In this document: in pieces, positions 25,961-36,200 of the stretch
Layout of the letters: each line of letters starts with the position of its first letter
Position numbering within the stretch: the first letter of the stretch is position 1
NCBI GenBank assembly: GCA_045531205.1
Contig: JAZSDN010000089.1
Location: forward strand, 1 to 64,000
DNA from: JAZNQL01 sp045531205
Lineage (GTDB): Bacteria; Bacillota; Clostridia; UMGS1883; UMGS1540
Length of the DNA: 64,000 bases
Reading direction: 5' to 3'
Made by a program: the position numbers and the translations under genes
Notes under the pieces: model-generated
Database searches by the model: none
Told to the model about the DNA's origin: nothing
The model's input: the letters and a program-made list of their open reading frames with translations, nothing else

Positions 25961-26100
25961 ACTAAAACACCTCCAAAATTTTATGAACCGAAAAAAAATA
26001 CGGCTTGAAAACAAGCCGCACTAAAAAACACTTTGGTTTTAAAAGTATTTACCCGGGTCACCTGTGTGCCAGGGTGAGAGCTGTGCTCTGCTTGTTTACT
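25961..26100 (-). promoter_or_regulatory. 5' leader of infC-rpmI-rplT (L20-leader type)
   Basis: About 140 nt between the promoter and infC with several complementary segments (for example AGAGC/GCTCT and CACC/GGTG) ahead of a terminator stem. In Firmicutes this operon is controlled by an L20-binding leader. Location and the attenuator support the same here, although the rRNA-mimic fold was not modelled. Confidence 0.7.
25990..26018 (-). terminator. Attenuator upstream of infC
   Basis: Minus-strand stem CGGCTTG/CAAGCCG (26018-26012 with 26007-26001), loop TTTT, followed by ATTTTTTTT. It lies before the infC RBS, so it would stop transcription ahead of the operon unless an alternative fold forms. 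Confidence 0.85.
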
Positions 26101-26105
26101 CGAAT

Positions 26106-26134
26106 ATAATAGCACAAGTTTTTCTACTTGTCAA
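26106..26134 (-). promoter_or_regulatory. Promoter of the infC operon
   Basis: TTGACA (26134-26129), 17-bp spacer, TATTAT (26111-26106) on the minus strand, within the short gap after the UPF0210 gene. Confidence 0.88.
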
Positions 26135-26143
26135 GTACTTTTT

Positions 26144-27502
26144 TTAATTTTTTAAGCTGTGAATTGGTGCAGGGATTCTTCCGCCTCGTTCTACGAAAAC
26201 TTTTGGGGAATATTTGCTTATTTTCATAACAGGAGCGCTGCCGAGTAATCCGCCATAATTTATGCTGTCTCCCTCTTTCTTTCCGTATGCAGGAATAACT
26301 CTTACTGCAGTTGTTTTTGTATTGGCAACGCCTATAGATATTTCATCCGCTATAAGTCCGCAAAGAACATCTTCCTCGGTATCGCCCGGTACTGCTATCA
26401 TATCAAGACCTACTGAGCAAACTGCTGTCATAGCTTCAAGCTTTTCTATTGTTAAAGCACCGCGTTCTACTGCGGCTATCATACCGGCATCCTCTGATAC
26501 AGGTATAAAGGCACCAGAAAGGCCGCCAACGTGACTTGATGCCATTACTCCGCCTTTTTTTACTGCATCATTGAGCATTGCAAGCGCTGCTGTTGTTCCG
26601 CAGGCACCGCAGGATTCAAGTCCCATTCCCTCTAAGATATATGCAACAGAGTCTCCTATTGCGGGGGTGGGTGCAAGCGAAAGGTCGATTATTCCAAAGG
26701 GAACGTCAAGCCTTTTTGAAGCTTCCTGTGCTACAAGCTGACCTACTCTTGTTATTTTAAAGGCTGTTTTCTTTATAACGTCCGCAAGTGCCGAAAGATC
26801 GCAGTTCCCTGCCCTTTCTATTGCCGAGCGTACAACGCCGGGACCTGAAACACCAACATTTATTACTGTATCAGGTTCGCCTACTCCGTGGAAAGCACCT
26901 GCCATAAAGGGGTTATCCTCGGGAACATTTGCAAATACAACAAGCTTTGCACAGGCTATAGAATCTGCATCCTTTGTAAGATAAGACGCTTTCTTTATTA
27001 CAGAACCCATAAGCTTTATTGCATCCATATTTATGCCTGCTTTTGTTGTTGCAACATTTACAGATGAACAAACCTTTGTTGTTTCAGAAAGAGCTTCGGC
27101 TATTACAGAAATAAGATTTTTTTCTGCCTGTGTCATTCCCTTATGTACAAGTGCAGAAAAACCGCCTATAAAGTTTATTCCAAGCGTATTGGCAGCACGT
27201 TCAAGTGTGTGTGCTACTTTTATATATCCATCTGGCGAAAGTGTTCCTCCAACAAGTGAAACAGGTGTTACTGCAACACGTTTATTTACTATTGGAACTC
27301 CGTAATCATGCTCTATGCTTTCGCCTGTACTTACAAGCTTTTCTGCTTTTTTTGTTATTTTGTCGTAAATTTTATCACAAAGACGGTTTTCGTCTTCACT
27401 TACGCAGTCAAGCAGGGATATACCCATTGTTATTGTTCTGATATCCAGATTTTCCTGGCGTATCATATTTATGGTTTCAAGAATATCAGATGTATTTATC
27501 AT
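26144..27502 (-). CDS. UPF0210/PFL-family protein (DUF711)
   Basis: A 452-residue protein of a conserved family distantly related to pyruvate formate-lyase-type folds. The biochemical role is not established. Gly-rich segments typical of the family are NFIGGFSALVHKGMT near 113, GVSGPGVVRSAIERAG near 213, GLESCGACGTTAALAML near 293 and SHVGGLSGAFIPVSEDAGM near 323. It is always found beside a small UPF0237 ACT protein, here 11 bp upstream, so the ACT protein is its probable partner. Start supported by GGAGG. Confidence 0.88.
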   Translation of the reverse strand: MINTSDILETINMIRQENLDIRTITMGISLLDCVSEDENRLCDKIYDKITKKAEKLVSTGESIEHDYGVPIVNKRVAVTPVSLVGGTLSPDGYIKVAHTLERAANTLGINFIGGFSALVHKGMTQAEKNLISVIAEALSETTKVCSSVNVATTKAGINMDAIKLMGSVIKKASYLTKDADSIACAKLVVFANVPEDNPFMAGAFHGVGEPDTVINVGVSGPGVVRSAIERAGNCDLSALADVIKKTAFKITRVGQLVAQEASKRLDVPFGIIDLSLAPTPAIGDSVAYILEGMGLESCGACGTTAALAMLNDAVKKGGVMASSHVGGLSGAFIPVSEDAGMIAAVERGALTIEKLEAMTAVCSVGLDMIAVPGDTEEDVLCGLIADEISIGVANTKTTAVRVIPAYGKKEGDSINYGGLLGSAPVMKISKYSPKVFVERGGRIPAPIHSLKN

Positions 27503-27513
27503 TTATTCCTCCA

Positions 27514-27783
27514 CTATATTCTATGCATAATATTAAAGATATCTTCGTGCAAGGCTCTTATATCAAGTCCCTTTTCTTCTCCCCATTTTGCAAGCTTGTC
27601 GCTGAATTCAGAGAAGGGTACTGTAATATTATCTATATCAGCTGTCATTATCATTGCAAAGTATTCCTTCAAAACACTTTGTGTTATATCAAGAATATTG
27701 GCATTGTTTTCTGCGCAAAGACTGCTGACACCTGCTATAATACCAACACTGTCTTTACCTATAACTGTTATTACTGCTTTCAT
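27514..27783 (-). CDS. UPF0237 ACT-domain protein
   Basis: An 89-residue single ACT domain (AVITVIGKDSVGIIAGVSSL at the N-terminus). The family senses small ligands, and the partner is probably the adjacent UPF0210 protein. The ATG at 27783 with GGAGG upstream is chosen. The upstream in-frame extension overlaps nifU. It starts 1 bp after the nifU stop. Confidence 0.9.
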   Translation of the reverse strand: MKAVITVIGKDSVGIIAGVSSLCAENNANILDITQSVLKEYFAMIMTADIDNITVPFSEFSDKLAKWGEEKGLDIRALHEDIFNIMHRI

Positions 27784-27784
27784 A

Positions 27785-28216
27785 TTATTCCTCCGTATGC
27801 TTGTCGCAATGTGCACAGCAACCGTCACATTTTTTTACTATTGATTCTCTTCCTGTGTTTTTATAGTAATCGTCAACAGCCGCTTTTATAGCTTCTTCTG
27901 CCAAAACAGAGCAATGTATTTTTGGTGCAGGAAGTCCGTCTAACGCTTCAACTACTGCTTTGTTAGTAAGTTCTAACGCTTCTTCCACTGTTTTTCCTTT
28001 TACAAGCTCTGTTGCCATACTGCTTGTTGCAATTGCAGCACCGCAACCGAATGTTTTAAATTTTATATCAGATATAACATCATCATCAATTTTTAAGTAT
28101 ATTTTCATTATATCGCCGCATTTTGCGTTACCTACTGTGCCTACGCCGTCAGCATTTTCTATTTCGCCAACGTTGCGGGGATTTTGAAAATGGTCCATTA
28201 CTTTTTCGCTATACAT
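27785..28216 (-). CDS. nifU: Iron-sulfur cluster scaffold NifU/IscU-like
   Basis: A 143-residue scaffold on which [Fe-S] clusters are built from sulfur delivered by the cysteine desulfurase. Ligand positions visible: Asp/Cys in GNAKCGDIM near 30-38, Cys in KTFGCGAAIATSS near 58 and Cys in KIHCSVLAEEAI near 101. The C-terminus adds a CDGCCAHCDKH cluster, an extra cysteine-rich tail often seen in Clostridia. It follows the desulfurase gene by 1 bp. Confidence 0.93.
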   Translation of the reverse strand: MYSEKVMDHFQNPRNVGEIENADGVGTVGNAKCGDIMKIYLKIDDDVISDIKFKTFGCGAAIATSSMATELVKGKTVEEALELTNKAVVEALDGLPAPKIHCSVLAEEAIKAAVDDYYKNTGRESIVKKCDGCCAHCDKHTEE

Positions 28217-28217
28217 T

Positions 28218-29390
28218 TTAGTTTTCTCCTTTTATAAATTCCTCGTATAACGGGGACATATTTCTTAATTTTTCAACTATACCCGGTAAAGTTTCCAGTA
28301 AGATGTCAACTTCCTCCTCGGTATTTGTATCTCCTATTGAAATACGAAGCGAACCGTGTGCTATTTCGTGAGGTAAACCTATTGCCAAAAGCACATGCGA
28401 CGGGTCAAGCGAGCCTGATGTACAAGCCGAACCGCTTGAGGCTGCAATTCCGTTCATTTCAAGCCACAAAAGCATTCCTTCGCCTTCAATAAACCTGAAC
28501 GAGAAGTTTACATTTCCCGCAGCACGAAGGGTTGGATGTCCGTTTAAACGTGCGTAAGGAATTTTTTCTTCTATGCCTTTTATAAGCTTATCACGAAGGT
28601 ATGTTACCTTTTTTGTTTTTTCATCAAGGCTTTCTGTTGCCATTTTAAGTGCTTTTGCCATACCAACTATATAAGGCACATTCTCGGTGCCGCCACGTTT
28701 GCCGTTTTCCTGATGTCCGCCTGTTATAAAAGCACTTGTTTTAATGCCTTTTTTTACATACAGTGCACCTACACCTTTGGGAGCGTGGAATTTATGTCCC
28801 GAAATACTGAGCATATCAACGCCCAAATCCTGAACGTCTATTGGCATATTGCCTGCTGCCTGAACAGCATCGGTATGAAAAATTGCACCGTATTTATGTG
28901 CTACTTTTGCAAGTTCCTTAATAGGTTCTATTGTACCTATTTCGTTATTTACATACATTATGCTAACAAGCACTGTTTTGTCATCCATAGCTTTTTCGAG
29001 AGTTTCGGGGCTTATTATACCGTACTCGTCACAAGGAAGATATACAACCTCATAGCCTTGTTTTTCAAGGCTTTCTGCTGTTTTTAATACTGCATGATGT
29101 TCAATTGCACTTACTATTATTTTATTACCCTTTTTTGAGTAATTTTGTACTGTGCTTCGCAATGCCCAGTTATCAGCCTCTGTTCCCGATGCTGTAAAGT
29201 AAATTTCTTTTGCAGTGCAGTTTAAACATTCAGCTATATCTGCTCGTGCTGCATCCAATGCCTCTTTAGCTTCTTGTCCTATCGAATATATTGTTGAAGG
29301 ATTACCGTATTTTTCACAAAAATATGGTACCATTGCTTCTAAAACTTCTTTTTTTACTGCAGTTGTTGCTGCGTTGTCAAAGTATATCAT
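28218..29390 (-). CDS. nifS: Cysteine desulfurase NifS/IscS-like
   Basis: A 390-residue PLP enzyme that removes sulfur from cysteine for Fe-S and thio-cofactor assembly. Seen: MIYFDNAATTAVKKEV at the start, SAIEHHAVLKT near 97, HTDAVQAAGNMPIDV near 171, the PLP-Lys motif SISGHKFHAPKG near 195 and the persulfide Cys loop SSGSACTSGSLDPSHVL near 315. It is the first gene of the run nifS-nifU-UPF0237-UPF0210, with a promoter at 29415-29443. Confidence 0.95.
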   Translation of the reverse strand: MIYFDNAATTAVKKEVLEAMVPYFCEKYGNPSTIYSIGQEAKEALDAARADIAECLNCTAKEIYFTASGTEADNWALRSTVQNYSKKGNKIIVSAIEHHAVLKTAESLEKQGYEVVYLPCDEYGIISPETLEKAMDDKTVLVSIMYVNNEIGTIEPIKELAKVAHKYGAIFHTDAVQAAGNMPIDVQDLGVDMLSISGHKFHAPKGVGALYVKKGIKTSAFITGGHQENGKRGGTENVPYIVGMAKALKMATESLDEKTKKVTYLRDKLIKGIEEKIPYARLNGHPTLRAAGNVNFSFRFIEGEGMLLWLEMNGIAASSGSACTSGSLDPSHVLLAIGLPHEIAHGSLRISIGDTNTEEEVDILLETLPGIVEKLRNMSPLYEEFIKGEN

Positions 29391-29414
29391 ACTTTCACCC
29401 CTTCCGAATATATT

Positions 29415-29443
29415 ATTATATACCTAAATAAGATTTAATACAA
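29415..29443 (-). promoter_or_regulatory. Promoter of the nifS-nifU run
   Basis: TTGTAT (29443-29438), 17-bp spacer, TATAAT (29420-29415) on the minus strand, 24 bp before nifS. No IscR-like gene is adjacent. Confidence 0.65.
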
Positions 29444-29451
29444 GTCTTTTT

Positions 29452-30459
29452 TTATTTTATTTCTGCTTCTGTTCCGCTTTGAATAAGCATTATCCATGTT
29501 TGTCCGGGATTTAATGCTATTTCGTTTCCATTTGTGTCTTTATAAACAGTTTTTGCAGAACGTGATGATTTTTCCCATGTAATATCCATACATTTTCCGT
29601 TTGTTATGAATTTACCCGTGCCTGTTCCAACCTCGTCTATATTGATTCTGGGAGAGCCGTCCCCTAAAGGATAGTTTCTAACCTGCATTACAATAATATT
29701 TTTAACCGCCCATTGTGCATCTTCCTGAATAGGATGTACACTTCCGTTTATGTATCTTGTGTAGGTTTTTGTGTCGGCATTATAATCAAAGCCCGAGCGG
29801 TAAAAACCTGCATAGCTGTAAGCTACGCTTTGTGCAGGTGTACCTTCTATATCGGTATCCTCTTTATTTATGTTTAAAGGTGTTTTTTCTCTTTTTGTTC
29901 TGTAACCGAGGTTATCTACCTGTGCCATTATTTTTTCTATTGATGTAAATGCACTGTGGTAATCACCCTTATATTTTTCTTCTCTCCAGAAAACTGCGGC
30001 ATCTCTGCCTATAACGCCATTTACATTGTTTATTCCAAGAGAAGATATATCGTTCATAGCCTGTGGACTGTAGCCAAAATGTGTATAAAGAGCGTCGTGT
30101 TCCATTACATAGTCAAGAAAATAATGTCTTGAAGAACGGATAGGTCCGATTTTTTTTGTTTCTGCCTCATTAAAAAGAGCCATATAACGTGTTGCAGAGC
30201 CTTCAACATTTATTTCGTATACAAGATATGCATCTGTAAGACCTGCGTGAGGACGTGCATCAGAATTATCGTTATCTATCATAACTGCAACGGGGCGTGT
30301 TTTTGCTCCGTAATATTCTTTATAAAAATCGCTTGCATTTTCGTCAATCTCTTCAATTTTGTTTTGTTCTGTTTCATCAACCTCTTGCATAGCAGGCTTT
30401 GAACATGCTGATACAAAAAGTAAGCCAAAGCAAAGTAAAACCACTAAAAATTTTTTCAT
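29452..30459 (-). CDS. DUF3048 (YerB-like) lipoprotein
   Basis: A 335-residue predicted lipoprotein with signal MKKFLVVLLCFGLLFVSACSK, whose lipobox Cys at about 19 would be lipidated. The body matches the DUF3048 family (RPVAVMIDNDNSDARPHAGL near 56, GPIRSSRHYFLDYV near 101, FTSIEKIMAQV near 171). Its function is not known. It has its own promoter and lies back to back with an SSB-like gene. Confidence 0.85.
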   Translation of the reverse strand: MKKFLVVLLCFGLLFVSACSKPAMQEVDETEQNKIEEIDENASDFYKEYYGAKTRPVAVMIDNDNSDARPHAGLTDAYLVYEINVEGSATRYMALFNEAETKKIGPIRSSRHYFLDYVMEHDALYTHFGYSPQAMNDISSLGINNVNGVIGRDAAVFWREEKYKGDYHSAFTSIEKIMAQVDNLGYRTKREKTPLNINKEDTDIEGTPAQSVAYSYAGFYRSGFDYNADTKTYTRYINGSVHPIQEDAQWAVKNIIVMQVRNYPLGDGSPRINIDEVGTGTGKFITNGKCMDITWEKSSRSAKTVYKDTNGNEIALNPGQTWIMLIQSGTEAEIK

Positions 30460-30492
30460 AAGTCATAAGTTCCTTTCTGTATTTATATTTAT

Positions 30493-30521
30493 ATTCTAAC
30501 ATTTTTTTCGGCTTATCGCAA
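30493..30521 (-). promoter_or_regulatory. Promoter of the DUF3048 gene
   Basis: TTGCGA (30521-30516), 17-bp spacer, TAGAAT (30498-30493) on the minus strand. Confidence 0.55.
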
Positions 30522-30549
30522 CAATATATTTTATTTTTTAAAAAAAGTC

Positions 30550-30578
30550 TTGACATTATTTTTTTGATGTGATATATT
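30550..30578 (+). promoter_or_regulatory. Promoter of the SSB-like gene
   Basis: TTGACA (30550-30555), 17-bp spacer, TATATT (30573-30578). Confidence 0.75.
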
Positions 30579-30669
30579 TTATTTACATTTTTTACCATTT
30601 TTGGTAATTAAAATCCAAAGATTTGAATAGTTATTAAAGGAGAGATGTACAATGGAAGGAGACAAAACC

Positions 30670-31296
30670 ATGAATGATTTAACAAATAATGCTGTAATTA
30701 CAGGCATTGTTTCAGAAGAACCCGAGTTTAGCCATGAAGTATACGGAGAGGGATTTTATACTTTTTTTGTAGATGTTCCAAGGCTTTCGGAGGCAACCGA
30801 CAGTATTCCTGTTACAATTTCAGAAAGACTTATGCTTCCCGGTCTTATTGAAATTGGAAATAAAATTGAGGTTTCGGGGCAATTTCGGTCTTACAACAAC
30901 TATACCGGTACCGGTAACAAGCTGTTATTAACCCTATTTGTAAGAGATATAAGACTTATAGAAGAAAATGAAGATACAGTCCCAAATGAAATAACTCTTG
31001 TTGGTTATATATGTAAACCACCTGTTTACCGCCATACTCCGTTTGGCAGAGAAATTGCTGATATTTTAATTGCGGTAAACCGTTCTTATAACAAGTCAGA
31101 CTATATTCCCTGCATTGCCTGGGGCAGAAATGCAAGATACACACGTTCCCTTAATGTAGGAGACAGAATAAAGCTTTGCGGCAGAATTCAGTCCCGCCAC
31201 TACAGAAAAAGAATTTCTGATGATGAGTTTGTTTCAAAAACAGCTTACGAGGTTTCGGTTATAAAGCTTGAGTCAGAAAGCAGCGAAACGGCGTAA
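30670..31296 (+). CDS. Single-stranded-DNA-binding-protein-like protein with two OB folds
   Basis: About 208 residues with two OB-fold-like halves: NNAVITGIVSEEPEFSHEVY near 5, and NEITLVGYICKPPVYRHTPF near 106, with ILIAVNRSY and IPCIAWGRNARYTRSL as in SSB proteins. Such duplicated SSB-like proteins occur in Clostridia next to housekeeping genes. The role may be in repair or recombination. The start is ambiguous: 30670 (RBS GGAAGGAG) and 30652 (RBS AAAGGAG) are both plausible. Confidence 0.7.
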   Translation: MNDLTNNAVITGIVSEEPEFSHEVYGEGFYTFFVDVPRLSEATDSIPVTISERLMLPGLIEIGNKIEVSGQFRSYNNYTGTGNKLLLTLFVRDIRLIEENEDTVPNEITLVGYICKPPVYRHTPFGREIADILIAVNRSYNKSDYIPCIAWGRNARYTRSLNVGDRIKLCGRIQSRHYRKRISDDEFVSKTAYEVSVIKLESESSETA

Positions 31297-31307
31297 CTTA
31301 AAAACTA

Positions 31308-31345
31308 AAGGGTAAAGCAGATTTTCTGCTTTACCCTTAATTTTT
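31308..31345. terminator. Bidirectional terminator
   Basis: A 13-bp perfect stem (31308-31320 with 31326-31338), loop ATTTT, flanked by A-rich and T-rich tracts, between the converging SSB-like and yebC genes. Confidence 0.88.
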
Positions 31346-31347
31346 AA

Positions 31348-32082
31348 TTATTCTTCATCAGGAAGGTCGCAATTATGATAAATTTCCTGTACATCTTCGT
31401 TGTCCTCAAGCATTTCGATGAGCTTGTTCATATTTTTTAAGTCTTCTTCTGTTTTGAGTTCAACTGTTGTCTGAGGAATCTGCATAATTTCTGCCGATGC
31501 TATTGCAAAGCCTGCATCTTCTATTGCTGAACGTACCTGGCTGAACGCTTCGGGAGCTGTTACTATTTCAAAATATTCATCTTCTCCTGAAAAATCGTCT
31601 GCACCTGCATCAAGTGCCTGCATCATAAGTTCGTCTTCGTCTACGCCTTCTTTTTCGCATAAAATTACGCCTTTTTTATCAAACATAAATGTTACGCAAC
31701 CTGTCTGACCAAGATTTCCGCCGTATTTATCAAAATAATGACGCATATCTGCCGCTGTTCTGTTTCGGTTATCTGTTAAAGCTTCAACTATAACAGCTAC
31801 ACCGCCGGGACCGTAACCTTCGTAAACTATTTCTTCGTAGTTATCAGCAGTTGTATCGCCTGCTGCTTTTTTGATGCAACGTGCAATATTATCGTTAGGC
31901 ATATTGTTTGCCTTTGCTTTTGCAATAACGTCCTTAAGCTTTGAGTTTGATTCAGGGTCGGGGCCGCCTGCTTTTACAATAACTGACATTTCTCTGCCGA
32001 GTTTTGTAAAGATTTTTGCCTTTTGTGCATCACTTTTTTCTTTTTTATGTTTTATGTTACTCCATTTGGAATGTCCTGACAC
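31348..32082 (-). CDS. yebC: YebC/PmpR-family protein
   Basis: A 244-residue protein of the YebC family, long called transcriptional regulators and more recently linked to translation of difficult peptides. The typical opening is SGHSKWSNIKHKKEKSDAQK, with EIVYEGYGPGGVAVIVEALT near 85 and NLGQTGCVTFMF near 119. It starts at GTG with AAGGGG upstream and is the last gene of the prs-pth-mfd run. Confidence 0.95.
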   Translation of the reverse strand: MSGHSKWSNIKHKKEKSDAQKAKIFTKLGREMSVIVKAGGPDPESNSKLKDVIAKAKANNMPNDNIARCIKKAAGDTTADNYEEIVYEGYGPGGVAVIVEALTDNRNRTAADMRHYFDKYGGNLGQTGCVTFMFDKKGVILCEKEGVDEDELMMQALDAGADDFSGEDEYFEIVTAPEAFSQVRSAIEDAGFAIASAEIMQIPQTTVELKTEEDLKNMNKLIEMLEDNEDVQEIYHNCDLPDEE

Positions 32083-32100
32083 TTAAATGTCCCCTTTCGA

Positions 32101-33174
32101 TTACAGTAATTCTATACGTGAAATAACTTTATCGTTTGTAGCAAAGTTAAATTCTTCAGCCCACTTATCAAGTAAAGCTTCCTGTCTTCCTGTAGTAATA
32201 TTTGTTTTTACGGTTTCAAGATTTGATTCGTAAATTTCGCCCGATGTGGGATTTGCATAACGCTTTAAGATATGGTAGCCGTATTCTGTTTCAACAAGCT
32301 CTGTTGTATAGTCGTCTACATTCTTAAGAGTCCATGCTGCATCTGTAAATGCTTTAACATAGGTTGTTCCGTCTTCTTTTACAAGATATCCGCCGGGGTT
32401 TGAAAGCTTTCCTTCTTCATCACGGGTATCTTCGGAATATTCGTTCATCAAAGCATCAAAATCTTCGCCTGCTGCTACTTTAGCTAAAACTTCTTCTGCC
32501 AGAGCTTTTACTTCTTCAACTGTTTTTAATTCGCCTTCAGCTTCTGTTGTTGCAAGTTCTTCGCCTTCTGCTGCTTCGGGGAACTTAAAGAGAATATGTT
32601 TTACTGTTACATATTCTTCATTGTATGCTTTTGCTATTTCTTCATCTGTAGCATTTGTAAGCTCTTCTTCATGGTCTTTTTCATACTTTGCAAGATATGA
32701 GCTTGAGTAAACAAGTCTTTCAATTATTGTATTAAGTTCATTTAAAGAAATACCAAGTTCGTTATAATATGCTTCATATTCGTAGGTGCCGCCGCCCTGC
32801 TGGATAAATGAATCTTTCTGCTCTGCAAGTGCTGCCTTACCTTCTTCATCAAGTGTGAAGTTTTCGCTTTTTGCTTTTGCATAAGCTGACATTACCTGCT
32901 CAAGCTGTGCAATAGCCTGGTCTTTTGCATACTGCTTTGCAGTTACGCCTTCTATCATAACTGTTTCCCAGTCTTCTTCTGCTTCAAGTGTATCGCCCTG
33001 CTGCTGTGCTGCCTGTGATGCATAGTTTTGTCCCATCATAAGGTAATACATAAATTCGCCTTTTGAAACAGACTCGCCGTTTATGGTTGCAACTTCTGTT
33101 ACGTTTACTATGTTACATGCTGTCAAAAGCATCATAACTGCTAACATAAGTGCCGCTACTTTAATTTTTTTCAT
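32101..33174 (-). CDS. Peptidyl-prolyl isomerase lipoprotein (PrsA/SurA-like)
   Basis: A 357-residue lipoprotein. The signal MKKIKVAALMLAVMMLLTAC ends in a lipobox Cys near 20. An N-terminal chaperone domain follows (INGESVSKGEFMYYLMMG), and a parvulin domain spans about 192-330 (VKHILFKFPEA, then LNEYSEDTRDEEG, FTDAAWTLKN and TEYGYHILKRY). These proteins fold exported proteins on the outer face of the membrane. An acidic insert interrupts the parvulin domain near 205-225. It is followed by yebC in the same run. Confidence 0.88.
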   Translation of the reverse strand: MKKIKVAALMLAVMMLLTACNIVNVTEVATINGESVSKGEFMYYLMMGQNYASQAAQQQGDTLEAEEDWETVMIEGVTAKQYAKDQAIAQLEQVMSAYAKAKSENFTLDEEGKAALAEQKDSFIQQGGGTYEYEAYYNELGISLNELNTIIERLVYSSSYLAKYEKDHEEELTNATDEEIAKAYNEEYVTVKHILFKFPEAAEGEELATTEAEGELKTVEEVKALAEEVLAKVAAGEDFDALMNEYSEDTRDEEGKLSNPGGYLVKEDGTTYVKAFTDAAWTLKNVDDYTTELVETEYGYHILKRYANPTSGEIYESNLETVKTNITTGRQEALLDKWAEEFNFATNDKVISRIELL

Positions 33175-33228
33175 AATTAGTACCTTCCTTTTTTTGTTTA
33201 TAACTTTACTTATAATACAACAAAATTC

Positions 33229-36200
33229 TTAATGATGCAAGTCTTTTAACAAATTTTTTAAATTTTCGAGTGTTATTTTTCCGTTTTCGGAAACTTTTTC
33301 GTGAAGCGATATATAAGGTCTTGCTCCCGCACCAAAAAGGATTTTTTGTTTACTGTTGCCAATTATTCTTGATATTTTTTCCATACTTGGGGGATTATGT
33401 TCTGAAAAATAAAGAACAAAAACATTCCCTTTTTGTGAAACCTCGCTTATCCCCGCCTCTGTTGCATATATTCTTAAAAGCGAAACATCAACAAGGGTTT
33501 GGGTTTCTTTTGGCAATCTTCCGTATCGGTCATAAAGTGCGTTGACAACAGCTTTTGCTTCCTTATTATTTTCTATACCCGCTATCATCCTGTATGCTTC
33601 AAGCCTTAAGGAGGCATCTTCGATATACGAAGTAGGTATAACTGCTTCCACATTTACATCTATTACCGCATCCTCTGCCTTTTCTTCTTTGCCCGAGAGT
33701 TCTTTTACTGCATCCTCAAGAAGCTTTACATACATATCATAACCTACACTTGCCATAAAGCCGTGCTGTTCGGGGCCGAACACATTTCCCGCTCCCCTTA
33801 TTTCAAGGTCACGAAGAGCAATTTTAAATCCAGAGCCAAGCTCTGTAAACTCTTTTATTGCAACAAGTCTTTTTTCAGCATCTTCCGACAAACTTTTATC
33901 CTTGTTATAAGTTAGATATGCATAGGCTATTCTGTCGCTTCTGCCTATTCTTCCTCGTATCTGGTAAAGCTGTGCGAGCCCCATTCTGTCGGCATTTTCT
34001 ATTATTATGGTGTTAACATTTTGTATATCTATGCCTGTTTCTATTATAGTTGTGCAAACAAGAACGTCCACATTTCCTTCCATTGTGTCCATCATTACAC
34101 TTTCAAGCTCTGCCTCATTCATTCTGCCGTGTGCAACTGCCACTCTTGCCCCGGGAACAAGATTTTTTATTTTGTCTGCAATCCCATATATTCCTGCTAT
34201 TCTGTTGTATACATAATATACCTGACCCGAACGCTCCATTTCTCTTTCTATAGCATTTTTTATAACATACTCGTCATATTCCATAACATAGGTCTGTATA
34301 GGATGACGATTTTCAGGAGGGCTTGTTATTACGCTCATATCCCTTATCCCTGTCATTGCCATATTAAGAGTTCTTGGAATGGGTGTTGCCGTTAATGTTA
34401 AAACGTCTATCCCCTTTTTCAGATTCTTGATTTTTTCTTTATGTGCAACGCCAAAACGTTGTTCTTCATCTATTACCAAAAGACCGAGAGCTTTGAATTT
34501 TACTTTATCAGACAACAGCTTGTGCGTTCCTATAATTACATCTATTTCTCCGCTTTTAAGCTGTTCGAGTATCTTTTTCTGCTGTGTTTCTGTCCTAAAG
34601 CGTGACAGCATTTCTATTTTTACAGGGAAATCCTTCATACGCTCGCAAAAATGGTTGTAATGCTGAACTGCTAAAATAGTTGTAGGAACCAGATATGCAC
34701 ACTGCATTCCATCCATTACGCACTTAAAGGCTCCCCTTATTGCAACCTCGGTTTTGCCGTAGCCTACGTCTCCACACAGAAGTCTGTCCATAGGCTTTTG
34801 GCTTTCCATATCCTTTTTCATTTCTTCTATGCAGGTTATCTGGTCGGGAGTTTCTTCATATTCAAATTCCGATTCAAATTCTGCCTGCCACGTAGTATCC
34901 TCGCAAAAAGCGTGACCTTGCGTTTTACTTCTTTCTGCATATAAATCAACAAGCTTTATTGCAAGCTGTTTTACAGAGGTTTTTGCCGCAGTTTTTGTTC
35001 TCTGCCATTCTCCGCTTGCAAGGCGGTTTAATTTAGGCGGTTTTTCTTCTATATTTGCGTGTGAGTACTTATATATTAAATTCAGCTGACTTACAGGCAC
35101 ATAAAGGTTATCGTTGTTTTTATAAAGAACTTTGAGATAATCTCTTTCAACCCCCTCGGTGGTTATTTTTACAAGCTCACTGAAAAGACCTATGCCGTGC
35201 ACACTGTGTACAACATAATCACCTGGTTTTAATTCGTCAAAACTGCGTATTTCCTTTGCCCCGTCAACCTTTATTCTTGCTTTCTTTTTATTTTTTTGTA
35301 CAAAAATATCACTTCCGCTTACAAAAACGGTTTTGATATGGCTATATAAAAAGCCTTTGTCAAGAGCATCTTCAAAAATTACAGTTTCTCCTCTTTGGGG
35401 CATACTGTAATCCTTTGCTATACGGCTTTCGCACTCAAAATCCTTTAAAGCTTTTTTAATACCTTCTGCCCGCGCACGGGTGCCTGCCAATATAAATATA
35501 CGATGGTCCTTTTGTTTCCAGTATTTTATATCGTCTGCCAGAACGGCAGGCTTTCCTCCATAGGAAGGAAGACTTTGCCCCTGCACCGTTAAAGTTACAT
35601 CAGGCGTATAGTCGGGTGATGCGTGCGACATACCTGAAAAACCTGTTACAACAGACTTTTTAAGTTCTTTTAATATCTTTTCGTAATCATTTATAAACTT
35701 TGTTAATGAAGGGTCTATTTTTTCTGATAAAATAAGCTCTTCTGCCCTTTTTTCAACAAAGTCCTGATAAGAAATAGCAGAAGAAGAAACTTTTGCCGGT
35801 TCATCAAAAACAAAAATTGAATTTTCTTTAAAATATTCTGTTAAACATGCTTGTTCAGTGTTTGCAAGTGCGGGAGTTATTCTGCACTCTTCAGCCTTTT
35901 CAAGCGAAAGCTGGCTGGAAATTGAAAAAAATCTTATGCTTTCTATTTCATCACCAAAAAGTTCTACACGATAAGGGTAATCGGAATCAGGCGGAAAAAC
36001 ATCTGTTATACCGCCTCTTTGCGAAAACTGACCTTTACTTTCTATTGCGGCAACATTTTTATAACCAAGGTCTGTCAAGATGGCGGGAAGATTTGAAATT
36101 TCATCACCCGCACGAAGCGTAAAGCTTTTTTCTTTAAAGCTTTGGGGCGGTGTTACAAAGTTCAAAAGTCCCTGAATGCTTACTACAGCATTTGCTCCGT

